DNA from: Halopiger aswanensis
GTDB lineage: Archaea; Halobacteriota; Halobacteria; Halobacteriales; Natrialbaceae
Direction: 5' to 3'
Assembly (NCBI RefSeq): GCF_003610195.1
Contig: NZ_RAPO01000002.1
Location: 1,362,402 to 1,426,401, forward strand
Length of the DNA: 64,000 nucleotides
Shown here: positions 36,552 to 45,636 of the stretch, one piece after another
Layout: each line of letters begins with the position of its first letter
Position numbering within the stretch: position 1 is the stretch's first letter
Notes under the pieces: model-generated
The model's database searches: none
Told to the model about the DNA's origin: nothing
What the model saw: only the letters and a program-made list of their open reading frames with translations
Translations under genes and position numbers: made by a program

Positions 36552-37061
36552 ATGACTCGCGTCGCGATCGTGAGCGACACGCACGTTCCGTCCCGAGCGA
36601 CCGAGATTCCCGAGTGGGTCGCCGACGAACTCCGGGCGGCCGACCACGCGATCCACGCGGGCGATTTCGACTCGCAGGCGGCCTACGAGCGCGTCCGGGA
36701 GTTAGCCGACGGCGACCTGATCTGCGCCCGCGGGAACATGGATCCGGGAGCGCTCGAGTTGCCGGTGACCGATACGCTCGTCGTCGACGACGTCACCTTC
36801 GTCGTCACGCACGGCACCGGGTCGCCGAGCGACTGGCACCGGCGGGTGCTCGAGACGGCACACGACGTCGTCGGGGCCGATGCCAACGCGGTCGCCGTCG
36901 CGGGCCACACCCACGAGGTCGTCGATACGGTCGTCGACGGGACCCGCGTGCTCAACCCCGGCAGCGCGACCGCGGCCCGGCCGGCGACCTACGAGACGAT
37001 GCTGGTCGCGACCGTCGAGGGCGGGGAGTTGACGGTCGATCTGCGGACTAGTTCCAGTTGA
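36552..37061 (+). CDS. YfcE/MJ0936-type metallophosphoesterase
   Basis: A 169-residue calcineurin-like phosphodiesterase. All metal-ligand motifs are present in order: VAIVSDTHVP (D9, H11), IHAGDFDS, CARGNMD, VVTHGTG and VAGHTHEVVD, ending with LNPGSAT. Relatives hydrolyse phosphodiesters with Mn or Ni; the natural substrate is unknown. Confidence 0.92.
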   Translation: MTRVAIVSDTHVPSRATEIPEWVADELRAADHAIHAGDFDSQAAYERVRELADGDLICARGNMDPGALELPVTDTLVVDDVTFVVTHGTGSPSDWHRRVLETAHDVVGADANAVAVAGHTHEVVDTVVDGTRVLNPGSATAARPATYETMLVATVEGGELTVDLRTSSS

Positions 37062-37182
37062 CGGGCGCGACCGGCAAGGGCGACGTGACGCCAGGGGCGA
37101 GAGCAGGACGGTCGACGACTGCGGGCCGCGTCTCCGTACCGAGTGCGTGAACTATACCCGTCTCGGGTGCGCGCGTCACACC

Positions 37183-37728
37183 ATGACACAGCGTGTGACG
37201 GTATCACTCGACGACGACTCGGCCGCAGCCCTCGAGACCCTCGTCGCCGAGACCGACGAGGGCCAAAGCGAGATCGTCCGCCGCGCCCTGACCTTCTACG
37301 CGGCGAACTTCGAAGCGGCCAGCGGACGACCCAGCGATAACCTCGAACAGTACTACCAAATGCTCTCGTCGGGGGAACACGTCCTCCTCGACGTGGACTT
37401 CCTGCACGCGTTCCTCGAGTACTGCTACGACGGCGGCGATCCCGATCCGGCGTTCGTCGAGGCCGCCGACCGGGTCTCGGACTATCACGCCCGCGAGTAC
37501 GCGACCCGGTTCGACGAGGTCGGCGACCTGCTCGAGTGGCTCTCCTTCTGTGGCTTCTTGGAGGTCCGCCGCGAGGACGACCGCGTCTACCACCTGGTCT
37601 TCCCGTCGGAGGCGGTCCGGTGGTTCATGACCCGGTTTATCGAGCGCAGCACGGTCGATCTGCCGACGGAGATCGAGGTCGAGCAGGGCGTCTCGAAGGT
37701 GATCATCACGGAGCGAGTGCCCGAGTGA
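37183..37728 (+). CDS. Ribbon-helix-helix (CopG-type) regulator with C-terminal domain
   Basis: A 181-residue protein. Residues 1-44 are a ribbon-helix-helix DNA-binding domain (QRVTVSLDDDSAAALETLVA, then EGQSEIVRRALTFYAANFE). The remaining 130 residues are a conserved-looking alpha/beta domain (EHVLLDVDFLHAFLEYC, DLLEWLSFCGFLEVRREDDRVYHLVF) that may bind a ligand. AACTATACCC about 30 bases upstream of the ATG is the TATA box. The target is unknown; the Nramp-hyu operon lies 195 bases downstream on the same strand. Confidence 0.82.
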   Translation: MTQRVTVSLDDDSAAALETLVAETDEGQSEIVRRALTFYAANFEAASGRPSDNLEQYYQMLSSGEHVLLDVDFLHAFLEYCYDGGDPDPAFVEAADRVSDYHAREYATRFDEVGDLLEWLSFCGFLEVRREDDRVYHLVFPSEAVRWFMTRFIERSTVDLPTEIEVEQGVSKVIITERVPE

Positions 37729-37923
37729 GGTGCCTCGAGCGACGACCGAGTCGACCGGTCCGCGAGCGTCGCGTCCGAGGCCGAGACCGCCGTCCCGGCT
37801 TCATACGGATTCATACTGTTTCACACCGCTATCGAGTTCGAGAACGGCAGTGCTGCGACCGTATGTCCGATTCTCAACAATCTTTTTGATGGAATCGTGC
37901 CGTGGTATATGCGAATACGTACC

Positions 37924-39129
37924 ATGGGCATCATTAGCCGACTCAAAGCGATCGGTCCGGGAGCGCTCGTCGCCGCGGCGTTCGTCGGACCGGGAACCGT
38001 CACCACCGCCAGCGTAATCGGCGCGGAGTACGCCTACCTACTGGTGTGGACGATCGCCTTCTCGATCTTCGCGACGATCGTCCTGCAGGAGATGAGCGCG
38101 CGCCTCGGACTGATCACCCAGGAGGGCCTGGGCGAGGCGTTCCGAAACGAGTTCGACAACCCGATCCCGCGGACGATCTCCGTCGCGCTCGTCGTGAGCG
38201 CGATCGGCATCGGGACCGCGGCGTTCCAGACCGGCAACATCGTCGGCGGCGCCGCCGGCCTCTCGACGATCACCGGTATCAGCGAGAACGTCTGGGGACC
38301 GATCATCGGCCTCGTCGCCGCCGGACTGCTGTGGACGGGGAACTACAAGCTGATCGAGCGCGTCTTCGTCGGCCTGGTCGCCGTCATGGGCGGGGCCTTC
38401 CTGATAAACGCCGTCGTGGTCCGACCGGACGTCGGCGCGCTGGCGGGCGGACTCGTCCCGACGATTCCCGACGGATCGGCGTACCTCATCGCCGGACTCG
38501 TCGGCACCACCGTCGTCGGCTACAACCTGTTCCTGCACGCGAGCACCGTCCAGGAGCGATGGGACGGCCCCGAGGACCTCGCCGAGTGTCGCACGGACAC
38601 GATCGGGATGATCATCGTGGGCGGCCTCATCACGACGGCGATCGTCGTCACGGCCGCCGCCGTGTTCCCCGAGGGAACCCAGATCGAAGACGTCGGCGAG
38701 ATGGCCGACCAGCTCGAGCCGGTCTTCGGCGGCTACGCGCTGACGCTGTTCGCGATCGGGCTGTTCGCGGCCGGCTTCACCAGCGCGATGAGTGCGCCGC
38801 TGGCCGGCGCCTACGCCACCGCCGGCGCGCTCGGCTGGGAGCGCGATCTGCAGTCGACCAGGTTCCGCGCGATCTGGCTGACGATCATCGGCGTCGGCAC
38901 CGTCTTCTCGGCGCTGGACTACAACCCGGTGCAGGTGATCGTCTTCGCGCAGGTCGCCAACGGCCTCCTGCTGCCGCTGCTAGCCGTCTTCCTCATCTAC
39001 GCGATGAACAACGACGACCTGCTGGGACGGTACACGAACAGCGGCGTCCAGAACGTCCTCGGCGGGCTCGTCACGCTCGTCGTCGTCGGTATCGGCCTCC
39101 GAACGCTCTACGACGTCCTGCTCGTCTGA
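37924..39129 (+). CDS. Nramp-family transporter lacking the canonical metal site
   Basis: A 401-residue, about 11-helix membrane protein of the Nramp fold. In helix 1 canonical transporters have DPGN; here the aligned segment is AFVGPGTVTT (Asp to Gly, Asn to Thr). In helix 6 the canonical MPHN reads VGYN in VGTTVVGYNLFLHASTVQE. The metal-coordinating Asp, Asn and Met are thus all absent, so Mn/Fe transport is unlikely. hyuA starts 7 bases after its stop. Bacillus YcsG, an Nramp-like protein, is encoded with 5-oxoprolinase genes, which suggests an organic substrate (inference). Start could also be the ATG at 37909; CTTTTTGATG at about 37881 is a likely TATA box. Confidence 0.85.
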   Translation: MGIISRLKAIGPGALVAAAFVGPGTVTTASVIGAEYAYLLVWTIAFSIFATIVLQEMSARLGLITQEGLGEAFRNEFDNPIPRTISVALVVSAIGIGTAAFQTGNIVGGAAGLSTITGISENVWGPIIGLVAAGLLWTGNYKLIERVFVGLVAVMGGAFLINAVVVRPDVGALAGGLVPTIPDGSAYLIAGLVGTTVVGYNLFLHASTVQERWDGPEDLAECRTDTIGMIIVGGLITTAIVVTAAAVFPEGTQIEDVGEMADQLEPVFGGYALTLFAIGLFAAGFTSAMSAPLAGAYATAGALGWERDLQSTRFRAIWLTIIGVGTVFSALDYNPVQVIVFAQVANGLLLPLLAVFLIYAMNNDDLLGRYTNSGVQNVLGGLVTLVVVGIGLRTLYDVLLV

Positions 39130-39136
39130 CGATTCG

Positions 39137-41254
39137 ATGAACGATTCAAACGTCTCCGACACGAACGCGGACACGACGAACGCCCCTATGAACAGCAACG
39201 ACTCGACCGCCGCTGCCGGCGACGCCGACGGCGATACCGACACCCGAATCGGCGTCGACGTCGGCGGCACCTTCACCGACGTCGCCCTCTCGGTCGACGA
39301 CCGGCTGGTCACCGCGAAGGTGCCGACCACCGATCCCCAACACGTCGGCGTCCTCGAGGGGATCGAGAAGGCCTGCGACGACGCGGGGATCGACCCCGCC
39401 GAGATCGACGGCTTCGCCCACGCGATGACCGTCTCAGTCAACGCCCTGCTCGAGCGCGGCGGCGCGCGGACGGCGCTCGTAACGACCGAGGGCTTTCGCG
39501 ACGTCCTCGAGATCGGGCGCCAGGACCGGCCCGACCTCTACGATCTCGAGGCCGAGAAGCCCGCGCCCCTGGTCGACCGCGACCTGCGCTTCGAGGTCGA
39601 CGAGCGGACGACGACCGACGGCGTCGAACGCCCGGTCGACGAGCGCGAGGTCCGCGACCTGGCGGCGACGCTGCGCGAGCGCGACGTCGAGGCGGTCGCG
39701 GTCTGTCTGCTCCACGCCTACGCCGACCCCGAAAACGAGCGCGTCGTCGCCGAGACGCTGCGCGAGGAACTCGAGGTGCCGGTGTCGGCCTCTCACGAGG
39801 TGCTCGCCGAGTTTCGCGAGTTCGAGCGCACCTCGACGACCGCGGTCGACGCCTACGTCCGGCCTGCCATCGACCGCTACGTCGGCCGCCTGGTCGACGA
39901 AGCGTCGGACGCGGGGATCCCGACCCCGCGGATCATGCAGGCTAACGGTGGGATCGCCGACCCCGAGACGGTCCGCGAGCACGCGGTGACGACGACGCTG
40001 TCGGGTCCCGCCGCGGGCGTCGTCGGGGCCGCGGCGACCGTCGACGACGAGGATGTCGCGGGGCTGGTCACCTTCGACATGGGCGGCACCTCGAGCGACG
40101 TGAGCCTGGTCCGGGACGGCCGCGCGGAGCGGACGACCGACGCGGAGATCGACGGGCTGCCGATCCGGACGCCGATGGTCGACGTGAACACCGTCGGCGC
40201 GGGCGGCGGCTCGATCGCCTGGGTCGACGCCGGGGGCGCGCTCCGGGTCGGGCCGGAGTCGTCGGGCGCCGAGCCCGGGCCGGCCTGCTACGGCCGCGGC
40301 GGCACCGATCCCACCGTCACCGACGCCAACGTCGTGCTGGGCTACATCGGCCCCGAGACGGCCCTCGGCGGCGAGATGACCCTCGACGTCGACGCAGCCC
40401 GCGAGGCGCTCGCTCGGCTAGCCGACGAGGCCGGACTGGACGGGCCGCTCGAGGCGGCCCGCGGGGTCTACCGCGTGGCGAACGCGACGATGACGCGGAC
40501 GATCCGCGCCGTGACCGTCGAGCGGGGCCACGACCCCCGCGAGTTCGCGCTGGTGGCCTTCGGCGGCGCCGGGCCGATGCACGCCGCGGCGCTGGCCGAG
40601 TCGCTGTCCGTCGATCGGGTCGTCGTCCCGCGGCCGGGCGGCGTGCTCTCGGCGTTCGGGCTGCTCGCGGCCGACGAGAGCTACGACGCCGTCCGGACCG
40701 TCGGGGTCAGCCTCGAGGCGGCGGAGACCGCCGACCTCGAGGCCGTCTACGACGACCTGGTGGCCGACGTGCTCGCCGACGCGTCCGAGCCGGACGCGGC
40801 GCGGGTCGAGCGGGCCGCCGACTGTCGGTACGCAGGCCAAAGCTTCGAACTCACCGTTCCGGTCGACGAACAGTTCGACGCCCGGGCGGTGGCGGAGCGC
40901 TTCCACTCGTCCCACGAGCGGGCCTACGGCTACGCGATGGACGAATCGATCGAGGTCGTCAACCTCCGCACGACGGCGACGATTCCGGGCGACGAGCCGA
41001 CGATCCGCCACGAGGGCGCCGGCGACGCCGTCCTCGGCACTCGGGAGGCGCACTTCCCCGGCGCCGAGGCCGGCGCCCGCGAGACGACCGTCTACGAGCG
41101 GGACCGGCTCGCACCGGGCGCGACCGTCGACGGGCCGGCGATCCTCGAGCAGGCCGAGAGCACGACCGTCGTCCCGCCGGCCTGGTCGGGCGACGTGCTC
41201 GCCGACGGGACCCTGGTGCTGACCAAAACGAACGACGCGGAGGGAGACCGATGA
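39137..41254 (+). CDS. hyuA: Hydantoinase/oxoprolinase family protein, subunit A
   Basis: A 705-residue member of the HyuA/OPLAH-N family, whose ATP-grasping ASKHA-type domains drive ATP-dependent opening of hydantoin or 5-oxoproline rings (or, in relatives, carboxylation). Phosphate-binding motifs are RIGVDVGGTFTDVAL (about 37-51) and VTFDMGGTSSDVSL (about 312-325); MVDVNTVGAGGGSIAWVDAGG and FGGAGPMHAAALAESL follow. A C-terminal domain (about 520-705) is typical. The first 35 residues are a Ser/Asp-rich tail; the ATG at 39188 is an alternative start. It overlaps hyuB by 4 bases. Confidence 0.93.
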   Translation: MNDSNVSDTNADTTNAPMNSNDSTAAAGDADGDTDTRIGVDVGGTFTDVALSVDDRLVTAKVPTTDPQHVGVLEGIEKACDDAGIDPAEIDGFAHAMTVSVNALLERGGARTALVTTEGFRDVLEIGRQDRPDLYDLEAEKPAPLVDRDLRFEVDERTTTDGVERPVDEREVRDLAATLRERDVEAVAVCLLHAYADPENERVVAETLREELEVPVSASHEVLAEFREFERTSTTAVDAYVRPAIDRYVGRLVDEASDAGIPTPRIMQANGGIADPETVREHAVTTTLSGPAAGVVGAAATVDDEDVAGLVTFDMGGTSSDVSLVRDGRAERTTDAEIDGLPIRTPMVDVNTVGAGGGSIAWVDAGGALRVGPESSGAEPGPACYGRGGTDPTVTDANVVLGYIGPETALGGEMTLDVDAAREALARLADEAGLDGPLEAARGVYRVANATMTRTIRAVTVERGHDPREFALVAFGGAGPMHAAALAESLSVDRVVVPRPGGVLSAFGLLAADESYDAVRTVGVSLEAAETADLEAVYDDLVADVLADASEPDAARVERAADCRYAGQSFELTVPVDEQFDARAVAERFHSSHERAYGYAMDESIEVVNLRTTATIPGDEPTIRHEGAGDAVLGTREAHFPGAEAGARETTVYERDRLAPGATVDGPAILEQAESTTVVPPAWSGDVLADGTLVLTKTNDAEGDR

Positions 41255-42930
41255 CGTCGAACACGAATACAGATACGGACACCGCGACGGACGACACCGA
41301 ACGCGACGGAACCGACATCGATCCGGTGACCCTCGAGGTGTTGCGCAACCAACTCGAGAGCGTCGCCGAGGAGATGGGCCAGACCCTCATTCGGGGCGCG
41401 TACTCGCCGAACATCAAGGAGCGACGGGACTGCTCGACGGCACTGTTCGACGCCGACGGGCGGATGATCGCCCAGGCCGAGCACATCCCGGTCCACCTCG
41501 GCGCGATGCCCGCCGCGGTGGAGGCGGTCCGCGAACGGGATCCCCAGCCCGGCGACGTGTTCGTGCTCAACGATCCGTTCACGGGCGGGACGCACCTGCC
41601 GGACGTGACGATGGTCTCGCCGATCGCGCCCGGCCGCGACGGGAGCGAGGGCGGCGACGGTGGAGCCGACGATGGCGATACTGGCGACGAAATCGTCGGC
41701 TACGCCGTCTCCCGCGCCCACCACGCCGACGTCGGCGGCATGACTCCCGGCAGCATGCCCGCCGGCGCGCAGGAGATCTACCAGGAGGGACTGCGGCTCC
41801 CGCCGACCAGGCTCGTCGAGGGCGGCGAACCGCGGGAAGACGTGCGCTCGCTCGTGCTCGCGAACGTCCGCAACCCGGGCGAACGCAAGGCCGACCTCCG
41901 CGCCCAGCAGGCGGCCAACGAACGCGCCGAGGATCGGCTCGAGGCGCTATTTGCGGAACACGGTCGCGAGACCGTCCTCGAAGGTTTCGACGCGGTGATC
42001 GACTACTCCCGCGAGCGGATCACCGAGGAGATCGCCGCGCTGCCGGACGGGACCTACGAGGCGACCGACGTCCTCGAGGGCGACGGCGTCACCGACGAGG
42101 ACGTCGAGATTTCGGTCGCGGTGACGATCGACGGCGACCGGATCGACGTCGACTTCGCGGGGACCGCCGATCAGGTCGCGGGGAACCTGAACGCGCCGCT
42201 TTCGGTCGCGACGAGCGCCGTCTACTTCGTCGTGCGCTGTATCACCGATCCCGAAATCCCGCCGAACCACGGCTGCTACGAACCGGTCAGCGTGCGCGCA
42301 CCCGAGGGGACGCTCCTGAATCCGGAGCCGCCGGCCGCCGTCGTCGGCGGCAACGTCGAGACCAGCCAGCGCGTGACTGACGTGGTCTTCACCGCGCTCG
42401 CGCAGGCCGCGCCGGATCGCGTCCCCGCGCAGGGGCAGGGCACGATGAACAACCTGACCGTCGGCGCGCGGGACGGCTCCTTTACCTACTACGAGACGAT
42501 CGGCGGCGGCTTCGGCGCGCGCCCGGATCGGGACGGCATGGACGGCGTTCAGGTCGGCATGACCAACACGCTGAACACGCCCGTCGAGTCCCTCGAGACG
42601 GAGTACCCGCTGCGGGTCGAGCGCTACGCGCTCCGGGACGGCAGCGGCGGCCGCGGGAAGTTCCGCGGCGGCCTGGGCCTCGAGCGCACCGTCACCGTCG
42701 AGCAGCCGGCGACGGTGTCGCTGCTGACCGAGCGCCGTCGCCACGCGCCGAAGGGCGTCGCCGGCGGCGAGGACGGCGCGACCGGGGAGAATCTGATCGA
42801 CGGCGAACCGGTGCCCGCGAAGACGACGGTCGACGTCGACGCCGGGACGACCGTCACCGTGCGGACGCCCGGCGGCGGCGGCCACGGCGATCCGGACGAA
42901 CGGGACGAACGGGACGACGAGGGTGTCTAG
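41251..42930 (+). CDS. hyuB: Hydantoinase/oxoprolinase family protein, subunit B
   Basis: A 559-residue HyuB/OPLAH-B protein, the partner of HyuA. Family segments include LEVLRNQLESVAEEMGQTLIR, RRDCSTALFDADGRMIAQAEHIPVHLG, FVLNDPFTGGTHLPDVTMV, YAVSRAHHADVGGMTPGSMP, NHGCYEPVSVRAPEGTLLNP and a glycine-rich end TPGGGGHGDP. A haloarchaeal acidic insertion (GSEGGDGGADDGDTGDE) lies near residue 131. It overlaps hyuA by ATGA, so the two are translationally coupled. Which ring compound is used is not readable. Confidence 0.93.
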   Translation: MTSNTNTDTDTATDDTERDGTDIDPVTLEVLRNQLESVAEEMGQTLIRGAYSPNIKERRDCSTALFDADGRMIAQAEHIPVHLGAMPAAVEAVRERDPQPGDVFVLNDPFTGGTHLPDVTMVSPIAPGRDGSEGGDGGADDGDTGDEIVGYAVSRAHHADVGGMTPGSMPAGAQEIYQEGLRLPPTRLVEGGEPREDVRSLVLANVRNPGERKADLRAQQAANERAEDRLEALFAEHGRETVLEGFDAVIDYSRERITEEIAALPDGTYEATDVLEGDGVTDEDVEISVAVTIDGDRIDVDFAGTADQVAGNLNAPLSVATSAVYFVVRCITDPEIPPNHGCYEPVSVRAPEGTLLNPEPPAAVVGGNVETSQRVTDVVFTALAQAAPDRVPAQGQGTMNNLTVGARDGSFTYYETIGGGFGARPDRDGMDGVQVGMTNTLNTPVESLETEYPLRVERYALRDGSGGRGKFRGGLGLERTVTVEQPATVSLLTERRRHAPKGVAGGEDGATGENLIDGEPVPAKTTVDVDAGTTVTVRTPGGGGHGDPDERDERDDEGV

Positions 42931-42934
42931 ACCG

Positions 42935-43747
42935 ATGGTTGCCGATCGACTCGCCGACCGCGATCGCGGTGATCGACGCGGTCGGCTCGGCCTGATCGTC
43001 CCTTCGTCGAACACGACCGCCGAACCCGAGTTCCGGGCACACCTCCCGGACTCGATCACCGTCCACGGCGCGCGGATGGCCCTCGAGTCGGTCACCGTCG
43101 ACGAACTCGACGCGATGAGCGACGACGCGGCCCGCGCGGCCGAACTACTGGGCCACGCCGACGTCGACGCGGTCGCCTACGCCTGCACGACCGGCAGCCT
43201 GATCCACGGCCCCGGGTTCGACGCCGAACTCGAGGAGCGCCTCGAGCGGGCGGCCGGCGTCCCAGCGGTCGCGACGGCCCGGTCGGTCGTGCGCGCGCTC
43301 GAGGCGCTCGACGCCGAGCGGATCGCGGTCGCGACGCCGTACACCGACGAACTCGACGCGAAGGAACGGGAGTTCCTCGAGGCGGCGGGGTTCGAGGTCG
43401 CGGCCCTCGACGGGCGCGGATTGGCGGCCAACACGGCGATCGGCGAGTTGCGGCCGGCAGAGGCTCGGCAGCAGGTGATCGATCTGGTCGGCGACGATCG
43501 CGGCGACTGCGACGGTTTCGACGGTTTCGACGGCCTCGACGGCCTCGACGCCGTCTTCGTCTCCTGTACGAACTACCGCTCGCTCGCCGCGATCGAGGGG
43601 CTCGAGGCCGAACTCGGCCTCCCGGTGCTCACGAGCAACGGCGCGACGCTGTGGGACGTCTGTAGAGTGGCCGGGATCGACGTCGACGGGCCGGGCGCGC
43701 TGTTCGAGGTCGAGGTCGAGGCCGAGGCCGAGGACGACCGGCGGTAA
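42935..43747 (+). CDS. Asp/Glu racemase / maleate isomerase family protein
   Basis: A 270-residue enzyme of the family that contains maleate cis-trans isomerase, arylmalonate decarboxylase, hydantoin racemase and EutA. It shows RLGLIVPSSNTTAEPEF, the first active-site Cys in VAYACTTGSLIHGPG, ATPYTDELDAKEREFLEAAG, and the second Cys in VFVSCTNYRSL, then LTSNGATLWDVCRVAG. A GTG at 42923 would overlap the hyuB stop; either start keeps it in the operon. A DNA repeat (GACGGTTTC twice, GACGGCCTC twice, from about 43512) encodes DGFDGFDGLDGLD, probably a loop insertion. In context it may racemise or isomerise the hydantoinase substrate or product. Confidence 0.85.
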   Translation: MVADRLADRDRGDRRGRLGLIVPSSNTTAEPEFRAHLPDSITVHGARMALESVTVDELDAMSDDAARAAELLGHADVDAVAYACTTGSLIHGPGFDAELEERLERAAGVPAVATARSVVRALEALDAERIAVATPYTDELDAKEREFLEAAGFEVAALDGRGLAANTAIGELRPAEARQQVIDLVGDDRGDCDGFDGFDGLDGLDAVFVSCTNYRSLAAIEGLEAELGLPVLTSNGATLWDVCRVAGIDVDGPGALFEVEVEAEAEDDRR

Positions 43748-43789
43748 CCGCCGGCCGATCCCGCGGGCGTTCGCTCGCCGGTGACGGTG

Positions 43790-43799
43790 CGTTTTTGAC
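43790..43799 (+). promoter_or_regulatory. TATA box of cofE
   Basis: CGTTTTTGAC lies about 27 bases upstream of the ATG at 43821, separating cofE from the upstream hyu operon. Confidence 0.55.
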
Positions 43800-43820
43800 G
43801 CCGCTCGCCAACCCACCGGT

Positions 43821-44597
43821 ATGGAACTGACACCAGTGGCGGACCTCCCCGAGATCCGCCCCGGCGACGACATCGCCGCGCTCGTGGCCGAGCGGGTCGG
43901 CGACGACGTAGCGCCCGGCGACGTGCTCACTATTGCGAGTACGATCGTCTCGAAAGCGGAGGGGCGGACGGCGGACCTCGAGGACTACCCCGTCAGCGCC
44001 CGCGCACAGGAGATCGCGGACAAGATCGCGGAACTGACGGCCGAGGAGAAGGACCCGCGGTTCGCACAGGCCGTCCTCGAGGAGAGTACCGAGGTGCTGA
44101 TCGACTGCCCGTTCCTGCTGACCGAGACGCGATTCGGCCACATCTGCGTCAACGCGGGGATCGATCGCTCGAACGTGCCGGGTCACGACCTCCTCCTGCT
44201 GCCGAAGCGGCCGAGCGAAAGCGCCGAGCGGATCCGCGCGGGCCTCGAGGAGCGGGGCATCGAGGACGTCGCGGTAATCGTCACCGACACCTGCGGCCGG
44301 CCGTTCCGCCACGGCCAGCGCGGCGTCGCGATCGGCTGGGCGGGCATGCCCGCGAGCCGCGACTGGCGCGGCGAGACCGACCGCGACGGCCACGAACTCG
44401 AGGTCACGGTGCAGTCGGTCGTCGACGAACTCAGCGCCGCCGCGAACCTCGTTACCGGCGAAGGAGCCGGCGGGACGCCCGCGGTCGTCGTCAGCGACTG
44501 GGACTTCGGCGACCTCGAGGGCAGCGACGAACTGTTCCGGTCGGTCGAAGACGACCTCGTCCGCCAGGCGCTTCGCGAGTGGGAGTTCGACGGCTGA
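43821..44597 (+). CDS. cofE: Coenzyme F420-0:L-glutamate ligase
   Basis: The 258-residue enzyme adds glutamates to F420-0 with GTP, the last step of F420 synthesis. Family segments: GDVLTIASTIVSKAEGR (about 34-50), FGHICVNAGIDRSNVPG, LLLPKRPSESAERIR, VIVTDTCGRPFRHGQRGVAIGWAG and the C-terminal ELSAAANLVTGEGAGGTPAV. Length and motifs are those of archaeal CofE; there is no fused CofX domain. Confidence 0.95.
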   Translation: MELTPVADLPEIRPGDDIAALVAERVGDDVAPGDVLTIASTIVSKAEGRTADLEDYPVSARAQEIADKIAELTAEEKDPRFAQAVLEESTEVLIDCPFLLTETRFGHICVNAGIDRSNVPGHDLLLLPKRPSESAERIRAGLEERGIEDVAVIVTDTCGRPFRHGQRGVAIGWAGMPASRDWRGETDRDGHELEVTVQSVVDELSAAANLVTGEGAGGTPAVVVSDWDFGDLEGSDELFRSVEDDLVRQALREWEFDG

Positions 44598-44645
44598 CTC
44601 GAGGCGCACCGAGAACTAAGGTCACAGCGGTGGGAGGGACCGGCG

Positions 44646-45455
44646 ATGGACGCGACTGCGACGGAGCCGCGGTATGCCTGTCGACGCTGCGGACGGCGAC
44701 TATCCCGCCGGAAGTCCGGGGGCGAGGACGACGACGCGTTCGTCTGTCCGAACGGCGACGCGACGGTCTCGGTCGTCGACGGCATTCCGCGGTTTCCCGT
44801 TCCCGACGACTCCCACGAGACGCTGTTCGATCGGTTGGCGCCGATCTACGAGTCGCCGTTCTGGTTCGACCCGCTGTACCGGTTCGTCGGCGGCCCCGGC
44901 GCGCCGCGAGACGACCGCGAACTGGTCGTGGAGATGCTCGAGCTAGAGAATACGAATGTGGCTGACGGCGACGCGCCGACCGTCCTCGACGTCGCGTGTG
45001 GCACGGGACGGATCGCCCGTACAGTCGCCGCCGACGCGGCCGTCGTCGGCATCGACATCGCCGCAGGGATGCTCGAGCGGGCGACGCGGTACGCGGCGCG
45101 GAACGGGCTCGACGGCATCGCGTTCGCGCAGATGAGCGCCGACGAGCTGTGGTTCGACGCGGACGCGTTCGATCGGGGGACCTGCTGCTGGGCGCTGCAC
45201 CTCCTGCCGGATCCCGACGTCGTGCTCGAGGAAATCGGGCGCGTGTTGCGGTCCGGCGGCGTATTCGTCGGGACGACGCTGGTCGAGGACTACGTGCTCG
45301 AGCTGTTGCCGGTTCGAGCGACCGCGAAAGGCGTTCTCGACGTCGAGCCGTTCGACGCGACCGACCTCCGACAGCGGCTCCGGGCGGCGGGGTTCTCGAG
45401 CGTCGAGTTCGACCGCCGCGGCGCAGCGTTGTTCTTCCGGGCCCGCCGCGAGTGA
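44646..45455 (+). CDS. SAM-dependent methyltransferase with N-terminal zinc ribbon
   Basis: A 269-residue protein. Residues about 8-50 form a Trm112/RlmA-like zinc ribbon (YACRRCGRRL, then FVCPNGDATVSVVDGIPRFP). The Rossmann domain follows with motif I VLDVACGTGRIART (about 116-129), IGIDIAAGMLERA style motif II (VVGIDIAAGM) and the acidic LRSGGVFVGTTLV segment. The target is unknown; zinc-ribbon methyltransferases often modify RNA or small quinone-like molecules. Confidence 0.85.
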   Translation: MDATATEPRYACRRCGRRLSRRKSGGEDDDAFVCPNGDATVSVVDGIPRFPVPDDSHETLFDRLAPIYESPFWFDPLYRFVGGPGAPRDDRELVVEMLELENTNVADGDAPTVLDVACGTGRIARTVAADAAVVGIDIAAGMLERATRYAARNGLDGIAFAQMSADELWFDADAFDRGTCCWALHLLPDPDVVLEEIGRVLRSGGVFVGTTLVEDYVLELLPVRATAKGVLDVEPFDATDLRQRLRAAGFSSVEFDRRGAALFFRARRE

Positions 45456-45636
45456 GCGAGCCGTTCGAGGTTAGCCCCGCGTCTCGAGACCGAAACAAAA
45501 CAGCGACGACGGCCACCGTCGCCGGTGACGGTGGGCTTTTTACCGCGGTCGCCGACCCTGCGGACATGAGTCGACACGCGGTTCCGGTTCGTCGCTCGAG
45601 CGGCGTCCCGACGAGACGAACGTGGAGGGAAGACGG

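Noticed and set aside
37924..39129. Annotating the Nramp-fold protein as a Mn/Fe transporter
   Set aside because: The helix 1 and helix 6 metal-binding residues are replaced, so a metal assignment from fold alone is not supported.
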